Assembly: GCA_036936605.1 (NCBI GenBank)
Contig: JAUPFV010000005.1
Location: 8,204,980 to 8,268,979, forward strand
Direction: 5' to 3'
DNA: 64,000 nt
From: Limnanthes douglasii subsp. nivea
Taxonomy: Eukaryota > Streptophyta > Magnoliopsida > Brassicales > Limnanthaceae
Below the pieces are notes generated by a model. The model was not told where the DNA came from. It was given only the letters and a program-made list of their open reading frames with translations, and did no database searches. Position 1 is the stretch's first letter. Each line of letters opens with the position of its first letter. Below are positions 23,890 through 34,746 of the stretch, piece by piece. The position numbers were made by a program, and so were the translations under genes.

Positions 23890-24600
23890 ATTGTCTGAAA
23901 GTACATGAAGTTGCCTCCATCCTATGCAATCAAGGTCGACCTATTATCGCGTGATAAGGGTTGGGCGCATCTGAGATGATAAATAGTGTTCTTAGCTCAC
24001 GCTTAGTGACCCCATAACTGACTTTGTCCATCAATTCTACTTCCCCCACGTACTGATTTGCCCTCATACCCCACCAAGGTCCGCTGAGTGGGCTTCTAGG
24101 GTAGAACTTTCTGCATTTGATTGTAGCTCTCCTTGAAAATGATATTGGCCGAGCTGCCCCTTCTACCAGTACTCAAGTGACCATTACGCCTCCAATGTTC
24201 AAATTTATTGTCAGTTCGTCTTCGTATGGTCATCATCATTGAATGTTAGGTCTGCTACAGGGTCTCAATAATTTCGGTAGGATGTGTTGTCAACTTCATA
24301 CACTTGAGATCAGTCCGCGCCTTTTTACCAGAAGTTGTTCCTTACGATACTGCTGAATTTCCTCCGATGATTGTGAATTTCCTAGCGACCTCAGATCCTT
24401 CTCCATTTGTGGGGATGGGTGGTAATATGGCGCTGGTCTGCAAGTCGTCTATTATAGTGGAATGTCCCCCTTGAAATGGTGAGCAGCCACGGTTTCTTAC
24501 CAGCATCGTCTTGCTCGTTATTACCGAGTTTGTCTTCGATAACATGGCATGCATTATCTCGTCGGTCGAGCTAGGGACGTTGGTCATGTTGTTTGATAAA
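23890..24600 (-). pseudogene. Aspartic protease region of inner Tat element
   Basis: The stretch before RT reads, in broken frames, NDELTINLNIGGVMVTSVLV followed (after a frameshift) by GSSANIIFKESY, the region of the DTGSSA protease motif. Further on comes RTLFIISDAPNPYHAI, matching the 'xFxVVDxPSxYNAILGR' block of gypsy proteases. The first catalytic Asp is not visible in frame. Confidence 0.6.
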
Positions 24601-25016
24601 ATTTATGGTTCGCCGTTTTCTATAATTCGTTGGATCTCCTTCATAAGCTGCTAGCATTTGTTAGTAGGGTTCCCTTGATCTTTGTGGTAAGAACAAAAAT
24701 ATATATTCCATCACTTGAGACCAGGGGCCCTCATTACTCGTGGCGTTTAATACTTCGTCCTACCTTTTGTTCGATTGTATACGACTGATATGAAATTGGT
24801 TAGCAGAGTGAACCGTATGGACGAATTTTCATAATGTTAAGGCATTCAACTAGTGTCCCTTCGAGGTAGATCATCAACATTTGTTTGGTCGGGCGGTCCC
24901 CCCTTAGATTTTCGAAACGTGTCTGTCAGGTGAATCCGTTCTCCGGGCATTATCCACCATGATGAATGTGTCTATGCGGGCGAAAAGATCTCCCATCTTT
25001 TCTGTCGGGAATTTGA

Positions 25017-25490
25017 TCAGGTCGCATACAATTCCCCTCGCCGATCGAGACCTCGTTTGAGGGAGGCTACCGCCATGTTCTCCTCTAGATCGGATAAAGC
25101 ATTTATAGCGTGAACAAAACGTCTGACATAACTTTTAAGTGACTCACCTTGCCTCTGGTAGAGATCCATGATTGAGTCCCGCTCCCGCTTAAGCTCCTTA
25201 TTGGCGACGAACGTTTCCCTGAAGGCCTTCCATAAGCCGGGAAAATCGTGAATGGATCCTTTAGGCAAGGTGCTGAACCGTTCTATTGCATTTCCGTTGA
25301 GCATCATAGATAGGGCTTCGTACAACATAGTATCGTCAGGATTGAACGTCGTCATCATGTTACGGAATTGTTCAAGGTGTTTCAGGTTCGCTCGTCCCAT
25401 CGTAGGCCTCCATCCTGAAGGTGTCGAATTTCTTTGGTAGTTGTGCTTCGAGGAATGTTTCCGAAAAGGGCGACTCTTTGAGGATATAAT
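25017..25490 (-). pseudogene. Gag of inner Tat element
   Basis: An open frame (25,400-25,017) reads HLEQFRNMMTTFNPDDTMLY, then FSTLPKGSIHDFPGLWKAF, then SLKSYVRRFVHAINALSDLE. This is a Retrotrans_gag domain, the particle-forming protein of Ty3/gypsy elements. The N-terminal part continues upstream to about 25,490 in another frame (EPTMGRAN region). The zinc-knuckle region toward 24,700 is damaged. Confidence 0.8.
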
Positions 25491-25649
25491 TCGGCATCCT
25501 TCTCCCTTATGCTTGTCTTCGCACTTGGGGGACCGGTCTCCACAGTTGGCTCAGTTGGCCTCAGATCCCGATTGATGATTAACTCGGCTAGCTCCCCACA
25601 CCTTGGCAGTCAAAGTATGAAAAGCGTCATTCATCCCCGCTAACTGATC

Positions 25650-25855
25650 GGTATGAGCGCTATCAATCTACCTTGCAGTGGTCAAACAAGCCATGATTTC
25701 TTATACAGACCTCGGTTATGCTCGATACCCTTATCCTCTTTGCTTGCTGCTTGGATTTCTACCATACTCACAGTCGCTTCATACTCTTCGAGTGGCTTCG
25801 TCTGATCGAATACTTTATTACTTTAAAGACATTGGATACCCCTTCATCACCACAA
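25650..25855 (-). repeat. LTR-like repeat copy, high-coordinate side
   Basis: Partner of 16,567-16,790. It lies directly upstream (minus strand) of the inner element's gag, so a 5' LTR remnant with the leader deleted is the simplest reading. Confidence 0.5.
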
Positions 25856-25899
25856 ATAAAATAAAAATGTTCAAAACATTGAGAACACCTAAACTGAGT

Positions 25900-27150
25900 T
25901 AATATAAAATATATTCATACTCTACCAGAAAACTAAGAATTTCATGCATTTTCGGAAGTCATTATCGATGCACCTAGAGAGAATATAAGTGAAAATAAGT
26001 TTTATAAGTATTACAAAGATAGTGGAGAGTACACTCGAGATGTAAGGTTTTGAGAGAGAGATTCATAACCTTATCGAGGATGGATGTTAATTGAGTTGGT
26101 CAAGAACAAGGCTTCATGAGTTCAAATGGAGGTAAAATCTGAGATTAAATATGAGAAAAGAAGAATCAAGGCATCGAAGATACAACCAAAAAATGAGAAA
26201 GCAATGGTCATTCAATATTTTCATGAAGTATTGATTGAGCCCCAAGAGGAAGGTCACTTAGAATTTCATGAAAACCAAGATAAAATCATAACCATCATTG
26301 GCGGATAAAGTGTTCGATATTACTAACTCTTCTAAGAAAATGCATGCCTCTAAGCTTAAAATGACCATTGAAGAGTGGCTAAAGCCTATAATAAAATTAT
26401 GTTAATCACCGTTGTATTTTCCGGGATATAGTTAATAAGTATTTTTATATACCAACATAATCGTTAAAAGTACATTTGACCAGATATATAAACCACTAAC
26501 TTACCGTAATTTTAATAGAACTATATCAGGGTTTATAAAAAAATATGCTAAGCTCCTGGGTGAAATAAATTTCTACGTCTACCTATGAAGAGGAGAATAT
26601 ATTAAATATTAAGTACTTCATTTATAATGGTGGAAAGTCATACTGGCTATAACACGATCTTAAGGTGATCATGGCTCGCTAAAATGCATGCAATTGGTTC
26701 AACAATACACTAATGCCTTTGAATACATAATGAATGAAAACATGGGAGTCATAAGGGGGGATCAGACAACCTCTAGGGAGTGTTACATGACCTCTCTATC
26801 TCTATGAAATAAATAATTATCAGAAGTCTCTTGATATAGAAGGGGTAAACGACTCTCACGAGGCCCTAAGTTTGGTAGTGCCTGATGAGACAAGGAAAAC
26901 ACTGGAACTTGCTGAGGGCAAGAGTTTGAAAAATGGTGTTACTCTCTTAGAAAGTCTTTGAACTTTCCTTTTAGTTTTTTTGGCTAAAAAATTGGATATT
27001 TTTGCTTAGAAGTGAGATAATGTAATGAAGGTACCCTCAGACGTGATATGTCATAGATTGTGAGTGAATCCAGTATCATTTAAAGACGAATAATTTTCAT
27101 TATTGAAAAGTGAAAGGATATTGTAGTCGACGTGGACTGATGATCTAAAG
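25900..27150 (+). pseudogene. Gag C-terminus, protease and RT start of outer gypsy element
   Basis: After the nested element, the + strand resumes with VIIDAPREKMSENKFYKYYK (approximate frame) and DSGEYTRD, the degraded zinc-knuckle block of Tat gag. A protease end follows at about 26,720-26,790 (MNENMGVIRGDQTTSRECYM, the 'GVxRGDQxxARECY' block). The pre-RT block at about 27,025-27,130 reads PSDVICHRL then VNPVSFKDE. Stops are frequent. From 27,150 to 27,840 I see no domain. Confidence 0.55.
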
Positions 27151-27842
27151 TCAAATAGATTTGAGAACCTACATACCAACTATAGACAACCAATCTGGTG
27201 AGAGTACAAAAGAAAACTAAGAAATAGCACATGTGCGTAGAATTCCCACAATCACAATAGAATGAGATTTCTCTTTGAAAACAAATCCATCAAAATTGGA
27301 AAATGAAGTAAGATATTGGTTAATATAGGTAGGAACTGACCTGAACTTATCATACTTTTGATTATTACCACCTACATGAAAGCTAAATAGTCATACAACA
27401 ACCTGTTTCAAGAACTCCGGCACTTCCTAGTAGCCATAAATTCTGACATCCTAGCCTAAATATAATACGTGTCCACCATAGATTGGCATCAATACACAAG
27501 CAAATCTAGAAAATTAAAAAATTCACAATTGTCAGGGCTCGAACTGTTGAAGTGAGCTAGTGACTAGGTTGTATGTTGCCCAAAGACTTCACGTATGACT
27601 GTCCCTATAATTGACAAGATTGGTTCACCAACAAATGATACAGAAAATTTCCCAACCCACCAAATAAATAACCGACTCGTCTGACTGATCCCGTCGACAA
27701 TTCGCATTCTCTTTTATGGTTTGTCATCACCAACTAGATATATAATAACTCAAATAGGTCCCAAACACATCAAATTTAGAATGGGGGCATCTACTTCCAA
27801 CATAGTCCTCCGTCAAGCAGTTTACAAAAATTATAGGGCTAC

Positions 27843-28150
27843 TGATAAGGAACTTATTAGTCAAGTTTTTATACGGGTCTAAACCACGTATTAAACAAAT
27901 ATATAGACATAAACAAGTAGTATATGTACTCGTTGGTCCATTAATGACCTCAATTATAAATGGGGTACATGTGACAAAAGCTCACTTGTATGGCTATAAA
28001 TAGATAATTCATCCACCTTGAGAGTAGTAGCTTTTTTATATAAGAATCATTGACATAGTGTCTTTCTCTCTAAAATAGTATTACTTATATCCATGTGGTG
28101 TTCTAGCTGGTATGGACCTGTTGTAGTTGTAGGTGGTCCAAACTTAACTG
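27843..28150 (+). repeat. 3' LTR-like copy of outer gypsy element
   Basis: ATGTACTCGTTGGTCCATTA, then TATGGCTATAAATAGATAAT, aligns with 14,640-14,940. It starts TGATAAGG after a purine-poor end and the exact borders are uncertain. Confidence 0.5.
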
Positions 28151-28297
28151 AGTATCATCAAGTAGTCTTTGATAATATATTGTAATAAATTTTGAAAACT
28201 TAGAGTATGACGGAAACTTATAATGGAAGGTGAAAATAAGCTTAAATATTTAATAGTTACAACTTTTCAAAAATAAAGAACGAGAGCTATAGCTAAA

Positions 28298-28322
<25 letters not shown>
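28298..28322. repeat. (AT)n microsatellite
   Basis: An uninterrupted alternating A/T run of about 25 bp. The surrounding 28,150-28,650 is A+T-rich with no gene seen. Confidence 0.9.
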
Positions 28323-28328
<6 letters not shown>

Positions 28329-28649
28329 ATAAACTAGCATAATTTTTTAATCTTCCGAACTTTAATTAATATTTAAAAAATTAAAAATTGTGGTTCTTAA
28401 TGTTTTTATCTCTAAAAAATTATACTTATAAATTTTGAATATTGCTATATTTGTGACAATTCTTTTAAAATAATGAAAACAATATTTTTAAGTAAAAATA
28501 ATGATATCATGACATCGAGATGGAATAAATGCGCCAAATACTTAAAAATCTTAAAATGATTGTACGATAGATTGAAAGCTTTATGTCAAACTTATTCAAA
28601 TGATCATTCACATTGATTTAAGATGAAAAAGAATCCACCAAAACTAAAA

Positions 28650-29800
28650 AAAAAGATAATGTGAATTTTGACGTACCAATATTAATATAAAGAAATACAT
28701 TGATGAATAATATCTTTTATACAAAATGTATTTCTCAAGATAAAATATGCAATATTATAATTGATTAACGCGATGCTACATCAATGCTACTTCGTAAAAG
28801 AGGATACAAAATATTTTTTGAAAATAGAACCACTCGTAAGTTATATAAAATTAAGTTATACAACCAAATAGCCAAATTCAAGGTTCGACATACATACCTA
28901 GTATTTTTTTACTGAAAAGAATAATATAAAAATGAAATTTGGTATGATGTGGTTCAGATAGATGTATGTTATATACTTCTTCGACAGATCTTGCCATTAA
29001 TATTTTTACACGATAATTATATTAATAACGATTCTTTTATAAAAGATATCTTCAACGATATATGGGAACAATTTTTAATCGTTCAGAATTAAAGAACCAA
29101 ATAAGTAAATTAGAATAAATATATGATTTGGTGTTATTCGATAAAATTATTACGGAAGAGACTATTGTTCCAAAAATTCAGTGAAAGAGGTTATTGTTCG
29201 TATAAGTTAAATATGTCAAACTGAACTACAAACACAAGTGGAGGAGTTCAAATTTCATGGACTAATATGTGAGAGTATGAATCACTTTGCAATACCAAAA
29301 ATGATAGACCGTGAAGATTTTTTTGTGAATAGTTAGATTGAAAAAATAAATATGAATCAAGTGCCAATTTTTTATTCAAAGACTTGATTATTTATTTTAT
29401 CAAGTTCATAATGCAAATTTTTTCTCAAATATTGGTCTACAAAATGGCTATCACTAGATTTATATAAAAGACGACAATCAATGAAAGACCACATTCCGAA
29501 CCGATGAGGGTTGTATGAGTGGCTTGTTATGATATTTTGGTTAATAAATGCACCAGAAACATTTATGAGGTTAATACTACAAATTTTCAATAAAACATTG
29601 TTTTTTTTATGTTATAAAGAGGAAAATCTACACATTAATGTTAAACATAACAAATTCTTTAGCAGCATAATATATTTGTTTTCAGGAGTACACTATTACT
29701 AGTTTGAATACACAACCAAGTTCAAATAAAGTAACAATGATAAGAAGTTGGTTGATGCATTTAAAAAAATTGAAGATTAAACTTTCATGGTAATAATTTT
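28650..29800 (+). pseudogene. Ty3/gypsy protease-RT remnant
   Basis: A third, different gypsy element. CYINATS near 28,770 and IWYDVV then DVCYILL-like coding near 28,935-28,985 fit the aspartic protease. ELQTQVEEFKFHGLICESM (about 29,220-29,280) precedes the RT. NIGLQNGYH (29,430), KTTFRTDEG and YEWLVMIFWLINAPETFMRL (about 29,512-29,570) form the RT core up to the finger-palm region. The YxDD block itself is deleted; the sequence jumps to a LYKEENLHINVKH-type piece. Frameshifts and stops make it inactive. No LTRs were matched to it. The pattern resembles chromovirus-like gypsy elements, but the clade is unproven. Confidence 0.7.
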
Positions 29801-30355
29801 TTATCGAATATTTGTTAGGCCTTCATCTTGTTAGAATTACATATCATCAAATAGTTAAAATAAGGATTTCATAGGATTATTAGATCTAATGTATATCAAA
29901 TCGAATTATCTAGAAAATATATACTATTTTTCCATTTATCATATTTATGGTCTCCTTTTTTATATTTTTCATGAGCTTAAAGGTCAATTCTATAAACCAG
30001 AAAAATAATAATATAAGTGATAGTTTCTTCAATAAATAAGTATAAATTGTTGATAAGAGAAGTAGTAGTCTAAAATAATTATTTAAAATTTGTTAGATCA
30101 TCAATTGTTTTAAATTTTAATAAATTATTTAAGGTTATTTATTTTCAGACTATATATATTATGATTGATATTTAATAGTTTTTAATTATCAATCAATTAC
30201 GATAAATTTAAATAGTTTATATTTTATAAAATAATGATGGTGATTAAATAAAATCAAGGCAATCATAATTTAAATTTTATTTATTTAAATTTATTTAACT
30301 TTTAGATTTGACTATAACCATTAAATGTATGCATAGAAATTTTTAAGGAACATAA
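29801..30355. other. A+T-rich DNA, no gene seen
   Basis: Very A+T-rich stretch with short A/T palindromes. Nothing recognisable on either strand. Confidence 0.6.
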
Positions 30356-30359
30356 GCTT

Positions 30360-31260
30360 CATGATTTCAAATCTTTACGTCGATCCTCAACTACGCCTGA
30401 CCTGACGCCATCCCCTCTTGTTGTCTTCAAGATGATTGGAGATGTCATCTTTCTACAACCACCATCATCAACCTCTGCCCAAAATCTGCATCTTCATCCT
30501 TTATTTTTAGAAACAGAGGCTTGAACCATACAATCATCAATGAATCTAAACCTCAATAAGACTCATGATGAATTTCCACCTCTCTCATATCAAAAAAATC
30601 AACTGAGTATCAACAAGATTCTTAACTTAAGGATCAACCCAGTATTCGATCAACCTTCTCCAAAGAAACAAAATCAACAATCCTTGCAGCAAAACCAAAA
30701 TTTTAAAATTTTATCTAAATATGATGGAGAAGCCATGAAAATCAACTCAAAGGCATCAAAACATGCTAATGTTTTGATACAAGACAATAGAGATCACATG
30801 GATATCCAATTATAAGCACAAGATAAGGAAAGTATTTTATATCACTATAAATACAATATTCTTGGTAAACTTTCTAATGGTAGGCCGCAGTAGATTATAA
30901 TTCAGAAGTCCTTGAATAATATTAGATTTTGGGGAGAATTTAATCTTTTAGTGTGGGATACTATGCATGTATTAAGGGAGTTTTATCAATAAGAAGGCCT
31001 CCGAAAAATCAGGAAAATGAATGTATGGAGTATATGGCAACATACTACGAGGATTTCAAAATGGAACCATCACTTAAATCCTAAAAACGAATCTCTAATG
31101 ATTCTGGTCTATATTACATTTCCCAATATTCCAGAGTATATTAATAATAAAGACACAATTGGTACTGTAGCGAAGGCAATAGGCAATCCATTACCTGTCT
31201 GGGTTCATGCTAAGAACATATCTAAGTTCAATTGCAGTAAAGTATGGCATATCTAACGCT
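30360..31260 (+). pseudogene. LINE ORF1 fragment (DUF4283)
   Basis: An ORF1 N-terminus of a second L1-type LINE. MNLNLNKTHDEFPPLSYQK opens a frame at 30,540. After a stop the DUF4283 domain is readable: YNILGKLSNGRPQ, WGEFNLLVWDTMHVLREF and, at 31,017-31,256, ISKWNHHLNPKNESLMIL, VYITFPNIPEYINNKDTIGT then VAKAIGNPLPV. The order matches the ORF1 of the LINE at 1,081. It ends near 31,260, before the zinc knuckle, so the rest was lost or displaced by the following repeat. Confidence 0.7.
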
Positions 31261-31299
31261 TCAATTTAAAAAAAATGAACTTGGGAAAATCTATATTTT

Positions 31300-32070
31300 A
31301 TAAGACAAAAATCAAAGTGTGATAATATTCTTTTCGAATAATATTTTATTTTGTTCAAGACTAGAAACAAACAAAGGAAAATGAAATAAAATAAATCACA
31401 TAAAACAGATTTATCGTGGTTTGCTATGAATAAATTCTACATCTATGGACAACATACGTTTGTTTACACAAGTAAGTTACAAAAATACTTTCAAACACAA
31501 AAGACTTCATCATTCTTTTTTACAAAAGATAACGTGATTCACATAGTTCTCTATTAAATGTTTATCTCTAACATCACTTATATCTTAAAAGACCTACAAT
31601 TATTATTCTTTCTCAAAAATCATGTTGCTCACGAAACTCGTCATCACATCACACATTTGCATAACAAATATTCTTTTATTCATAAGTTTAGGAAAAATGC
31701 TAACTCATCAACTAACACTTTATATTAAAGCTCATTAATCAACGAGTGTAATAAAATCTTAATCTCAATATATGAAACCTCATAAATATGAAATCTTAAC
31801 TAATACAGAAAAGTCAATTAATAAGAAACTAATTAATACAGGAAGACCAAAATAGGAGATCCAATTAAATAAGAAACCTAAATAGTAGAACAATCTACTT
31901 CGGCCTAACTCCCTTGCTTCAGTCCAGCTCGGTTTTGGATCAGCTTGCTTTGGATAAGCTTCACTTATACAGTTTCACTAGATCTTACATATACATATCA
32001 CGACAGATCCAACTATTCTCATGGTGTCCTTCGATATTACATCTATTGTCGAGTTACTACTAGCCTACAC
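31300..32070. repeat. Possible solo LTR (copia-like), unconfirmed
   Basis: No ORF is seen. The stretch carries CAGATTTATCGTGGTTTGCT followed by an 'ACATCTATGGACAAC' type run, common in copia LTRs. Its right half (31,780-31,930) resembles the end of the window (63,640-63,840). TG...CA borders could be near 31,316 and 32,067, but no target duplication was found. Confidence 0.35.
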
Positions 32071-32617
32071 CTAACAAGTGAAAAATAATTTCTGTACTAA
32101 AAATGAAACACCATTAATTAGGAGAGCCTAAATGTGTAAAAGATGAAGTTATAAGATCAACACATTAAAATGTATGTTCATGGATGACTGTTACAAACTG
32201 ACTATGCAACTGCTTCTCAAAACCCACAAATAGAGTAGGTCGCAAGCCTTGAGACCAAAAACTAAAAGGTCAAACGGGTTTATAAAACTTATAAAAGCTA
32301 GGGACATAGTTATCGTCATTACCATTTTGACGGTGTTAAAATGTGACCAAAGTCTCGCATTCCATATTGGTTAAACATGGGAATGATCAATGGTATATAA
32401 GTAAGAACATATCTTAACTAGTATGAGGCCTTTTAGAAGCGGACCAAAAGTAAAACTATACGGGCCTTCACACCCAAAATAGATAATATCATACTGGTGT
32501 GGAGATTGGGTTGGTGATACTTATATAGAGAAACGAAATATGTAATACCCATATTCCCAATAAATAGCATCCGATCTTTTGGGTTTGAAATTAAGTTTTA
32601 CAATTATGGTTTACAAT
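32071..32617. other. Copia leader region or older repeat, unresolved
   Basis: No gene. The block around 32,345-32,520 (TGTGACCAAAGTCTCGCATT, GGTATATAAGTAAGAAC) has a TATA-like site and looks like part of a plant LTR or TRIM-type repeat. It does not match the LTR at 36,604. Confidence 0.35.
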
Positions 32618-33350
32618 GGCGACTACATCAACAAAACATAAAATCAAATGAATGATATTCATTGGTACTACAAGGGATGTGGAAGGTTATGGAGAACAAG
32701 TTTCCAAAATAGAGGAAAGAAGAGGAGAAGCGAGATCTTCAAGAAAAGGCTTTATGCTACATTTTGACGAGTGTAAATGACAACGTTCTTCGCAAGATTA
32801 ATGGTGAGAAGACTGCTTCCTGCACATAGAAGAAGTTGACAGAACTTTACTTAGAGAAATCAGTGTTGAACCGGTTATACTTGAAAAAAGGCTTGCACGA
32901 TTTTAGATTGAAAAATGTATATTTATAACTGAACACTTTAGATAATTTTAAGTCAATTATTATGGACTTAGAGAATAATCATATCAGCATTGATGACGAG
33001 GATCAAGCTTTATTTGTCTTTTGAATGTTACCAGCTCCATATAGAAACTTCGTAGATACCATAATGTATGGTAATGATAAGTTATCACTAGAGGATGTCA
33101 AAGGGGCGTTGAAATAAATGGAGTTAAGATAGTTTCAACCAGACAATCAAGTGGAAGGGAACAATCTTATGACTATGGAAGATCTGGAAACAAAGCGAGT
33201 CAAGAAGAAGAACTGGAGGTCCAAATCAGGAGCCAAGAACTCAAACTTTAATGAATGCGGTGAGTAGGGTCATTGCATGAGAGATTGTCCAAAAATGAAA
33301 GGTGAGAAGGAAAATAAAAAAGAAAATATTGTCAAACCTAACAGAATGTA
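32618..33350 (+). pseudogene. Copia gag (UBN2-type) with zinc knuckle
   Basis: Starts at ATGGCGACTACATCAACAAA. Readable blocks are ELYLEKSVLNRLYLKKGLHD (about 32,845-32,900), SIDDEDQALFVF, LPAPYRNFVDTIMYG and, near 33,245-33,300, FNECGE-stop-GHCMRDCPKMKG, the CCHC knuckle with its first Cys outside the visible frame. Gag packages the element RNA. Stops interrupt the frame. Confidence 0.75.
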
Positions 33351-34690
33351 TGAACAATTCTGACGATAGTGAAAACAGTGGTAGACGTGATGTATTATCC
33401 ATGAGTTCAGACAGTAGGAAAAACTCTTGGATACTCGATATTGGCGCTACATATCACATATTCCAGTTCAAACAATGGTTTGATACTTACAAGACAATGA
33501 ACAAAACTGTCTATTTAGTAAACAATCATTTGTTGCATGTTGGTGGTATCGGTAATGGAAAGATCATAATATTTGATGGGTTATTTAAAATCGTGACTAC
33601 CTGTCCAGTTCCTATGTTGTAGAGAAACCTAATATCTCTTGGGATATTAAACTCTCGGGTTACAATTATTGTAAGGAAGATGGTGTGATCAAAGTGATAA
33701 AAGGCTCAATGGCGTATTTCAAAGGTGGTTTGCAAAATGGGCTTTACATTCTCCCAGAGAGTGTTGTTATGGGCGATGTTGCAGTAACATAAACAGGGAG
33801 TAATAGCCATAGTCAGCAGGATCAAAATTAGTTGTGGCATTTGTGTCTCGATCACATTAGTGAAAAAGGATTAGCTCTTTTGGCAAAGAGAGATTGGTTG
33901 AAAGAGTATAAAGCGGAATCATTGGAATTTTATGAATACTGTGTGTTTTGTAAATAAATTAGAGTCAAATTCAGCAAGTAGGCTATAAAAAAACTAAATG
34001 GACAATTGACTACATTCACTCAGATCTTTGAGGTCCAAACAGAATTCTATGAAAGTATGGAGCCAGATACTACATCAGTTTGATCGATGATTATTCAAGG
34101 ATGGTGTGGGTTTATTTTCTAACAACCAAAGATGAGTCATATTCGACCTTTGTAAAATGGAAGATGATGATTCAGAAGCAGACATGAAAAAAAACCAAAC
34201 TTCTTATGACATATAATGAGTTAGAATTTTGCAGTTTTGAGTTCAACGATTTATGTGAAGATGAGGAAATTGTGCGTCATTGCACTTGTTCTAGAACACC
34301 ACAACAGAATGGGGTCGTGGAAAGAATAAACAGAAGTCTTTGTAACAAGGCACATAACATGCTCTCGTATTCCGGTGTATGAAAGAATTTTGGGCATAAG
34401 CTATCAGTACAACGTGTTACGTGGTGAATCGGTCTCGATCAACGACTATTGGTTGTAAAACTCATTTTGACATTTGGTTTGTATCATCGGTTGATTATGA
34501 ATAGTTGAGGGTGTTCGATTGTCTTGCGCACGCTCATGTGAGAGATGTTAAACTTAACCGAGGGTAAATAAGTGCATATTTCTAGGATATGCTATTAGAG
34601 TGAAGGGTTAGAAGTTTTGATGTACCTCTACAAAGTCTCCAGGTTTTCTCATCAGTAGGGACGTGAATTTTAACGAGTCTGCATTGCTAG
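33351..34690 (+). pseudogene. Copia protease and integrase
   Basis: The protease motif is at about 33,420-33,460: SWILDIGATYHIF, where the family has D(S/T)GA, so the residue after Asp is altered. A GAG-pre-integrase zinc-type block follows near 33,833-33,960 (LWHLCLDHISEKGLALLAKR). The integrase core is readable at 34,020-34,400 (DDYSRMVWVYFLTTKDES; later TPQQNGVVERINRSLCNKAH with the catalytic Glu context). Frameshifts and stops occur throughout. Confidence 0.75.
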
Positions 34691-34746
34691 ACACTCATAA
34701 GAAAATAGGATAAATGGTCAAATCAGGATGGGTTGTGAGTAAATAG

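Larger units (their letters stand above)
16500..25860 (-). mobile_element. Inner Tat-type Ty3/gypsy element (-), with antisense ORF
   Basis: The gag-pol order reads on the minus strand from 25,490 down to 20,650: gag, protease, RT, RNase H, a second (archaeal-like) RNase H, integrase. On the plus strand, between integrase and the low-coordinate repeat copy, lies an antisense ORF (17,423-19,631). A ~210-bp repeat at 16,567-16,790 matches 25,650-25,855 and is taken as LTR remnants. The extra RNase H and the antisense ORF are marks of the Tat lineage. All reading frames are damaged. It is nested in the outer gypsy element's gag. Confidence 0.65.
14640..28150 (+). mobile_element. Outer Tat-type Ty3/gypsy element (+), split by a nested element
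   Basis: Two diverged LTR-like copies (about 14,640-14,940 and 27,843-28,150) enclose a gag-protease-RT start on the + strand. Its gag N-terminal half (15,100-15,880) and its gag C-terminal/protease part (25,900-27,150) are separated by about 10 kb of a second element in the opposite orientation. Motif order across the gap is that of a single element. Most of pol after the RT start is lost or unrecognisable (27,150-27,840). Confidence 0.6.

Noticed and set aside
16500..25860. Exact LTR borders and TSD of the inner Tat element
   Set aside because: Only a 210-bp repeat pair is visible and no TG/CA ends or flanking duplication could be matched, so no precise borders are claimed.
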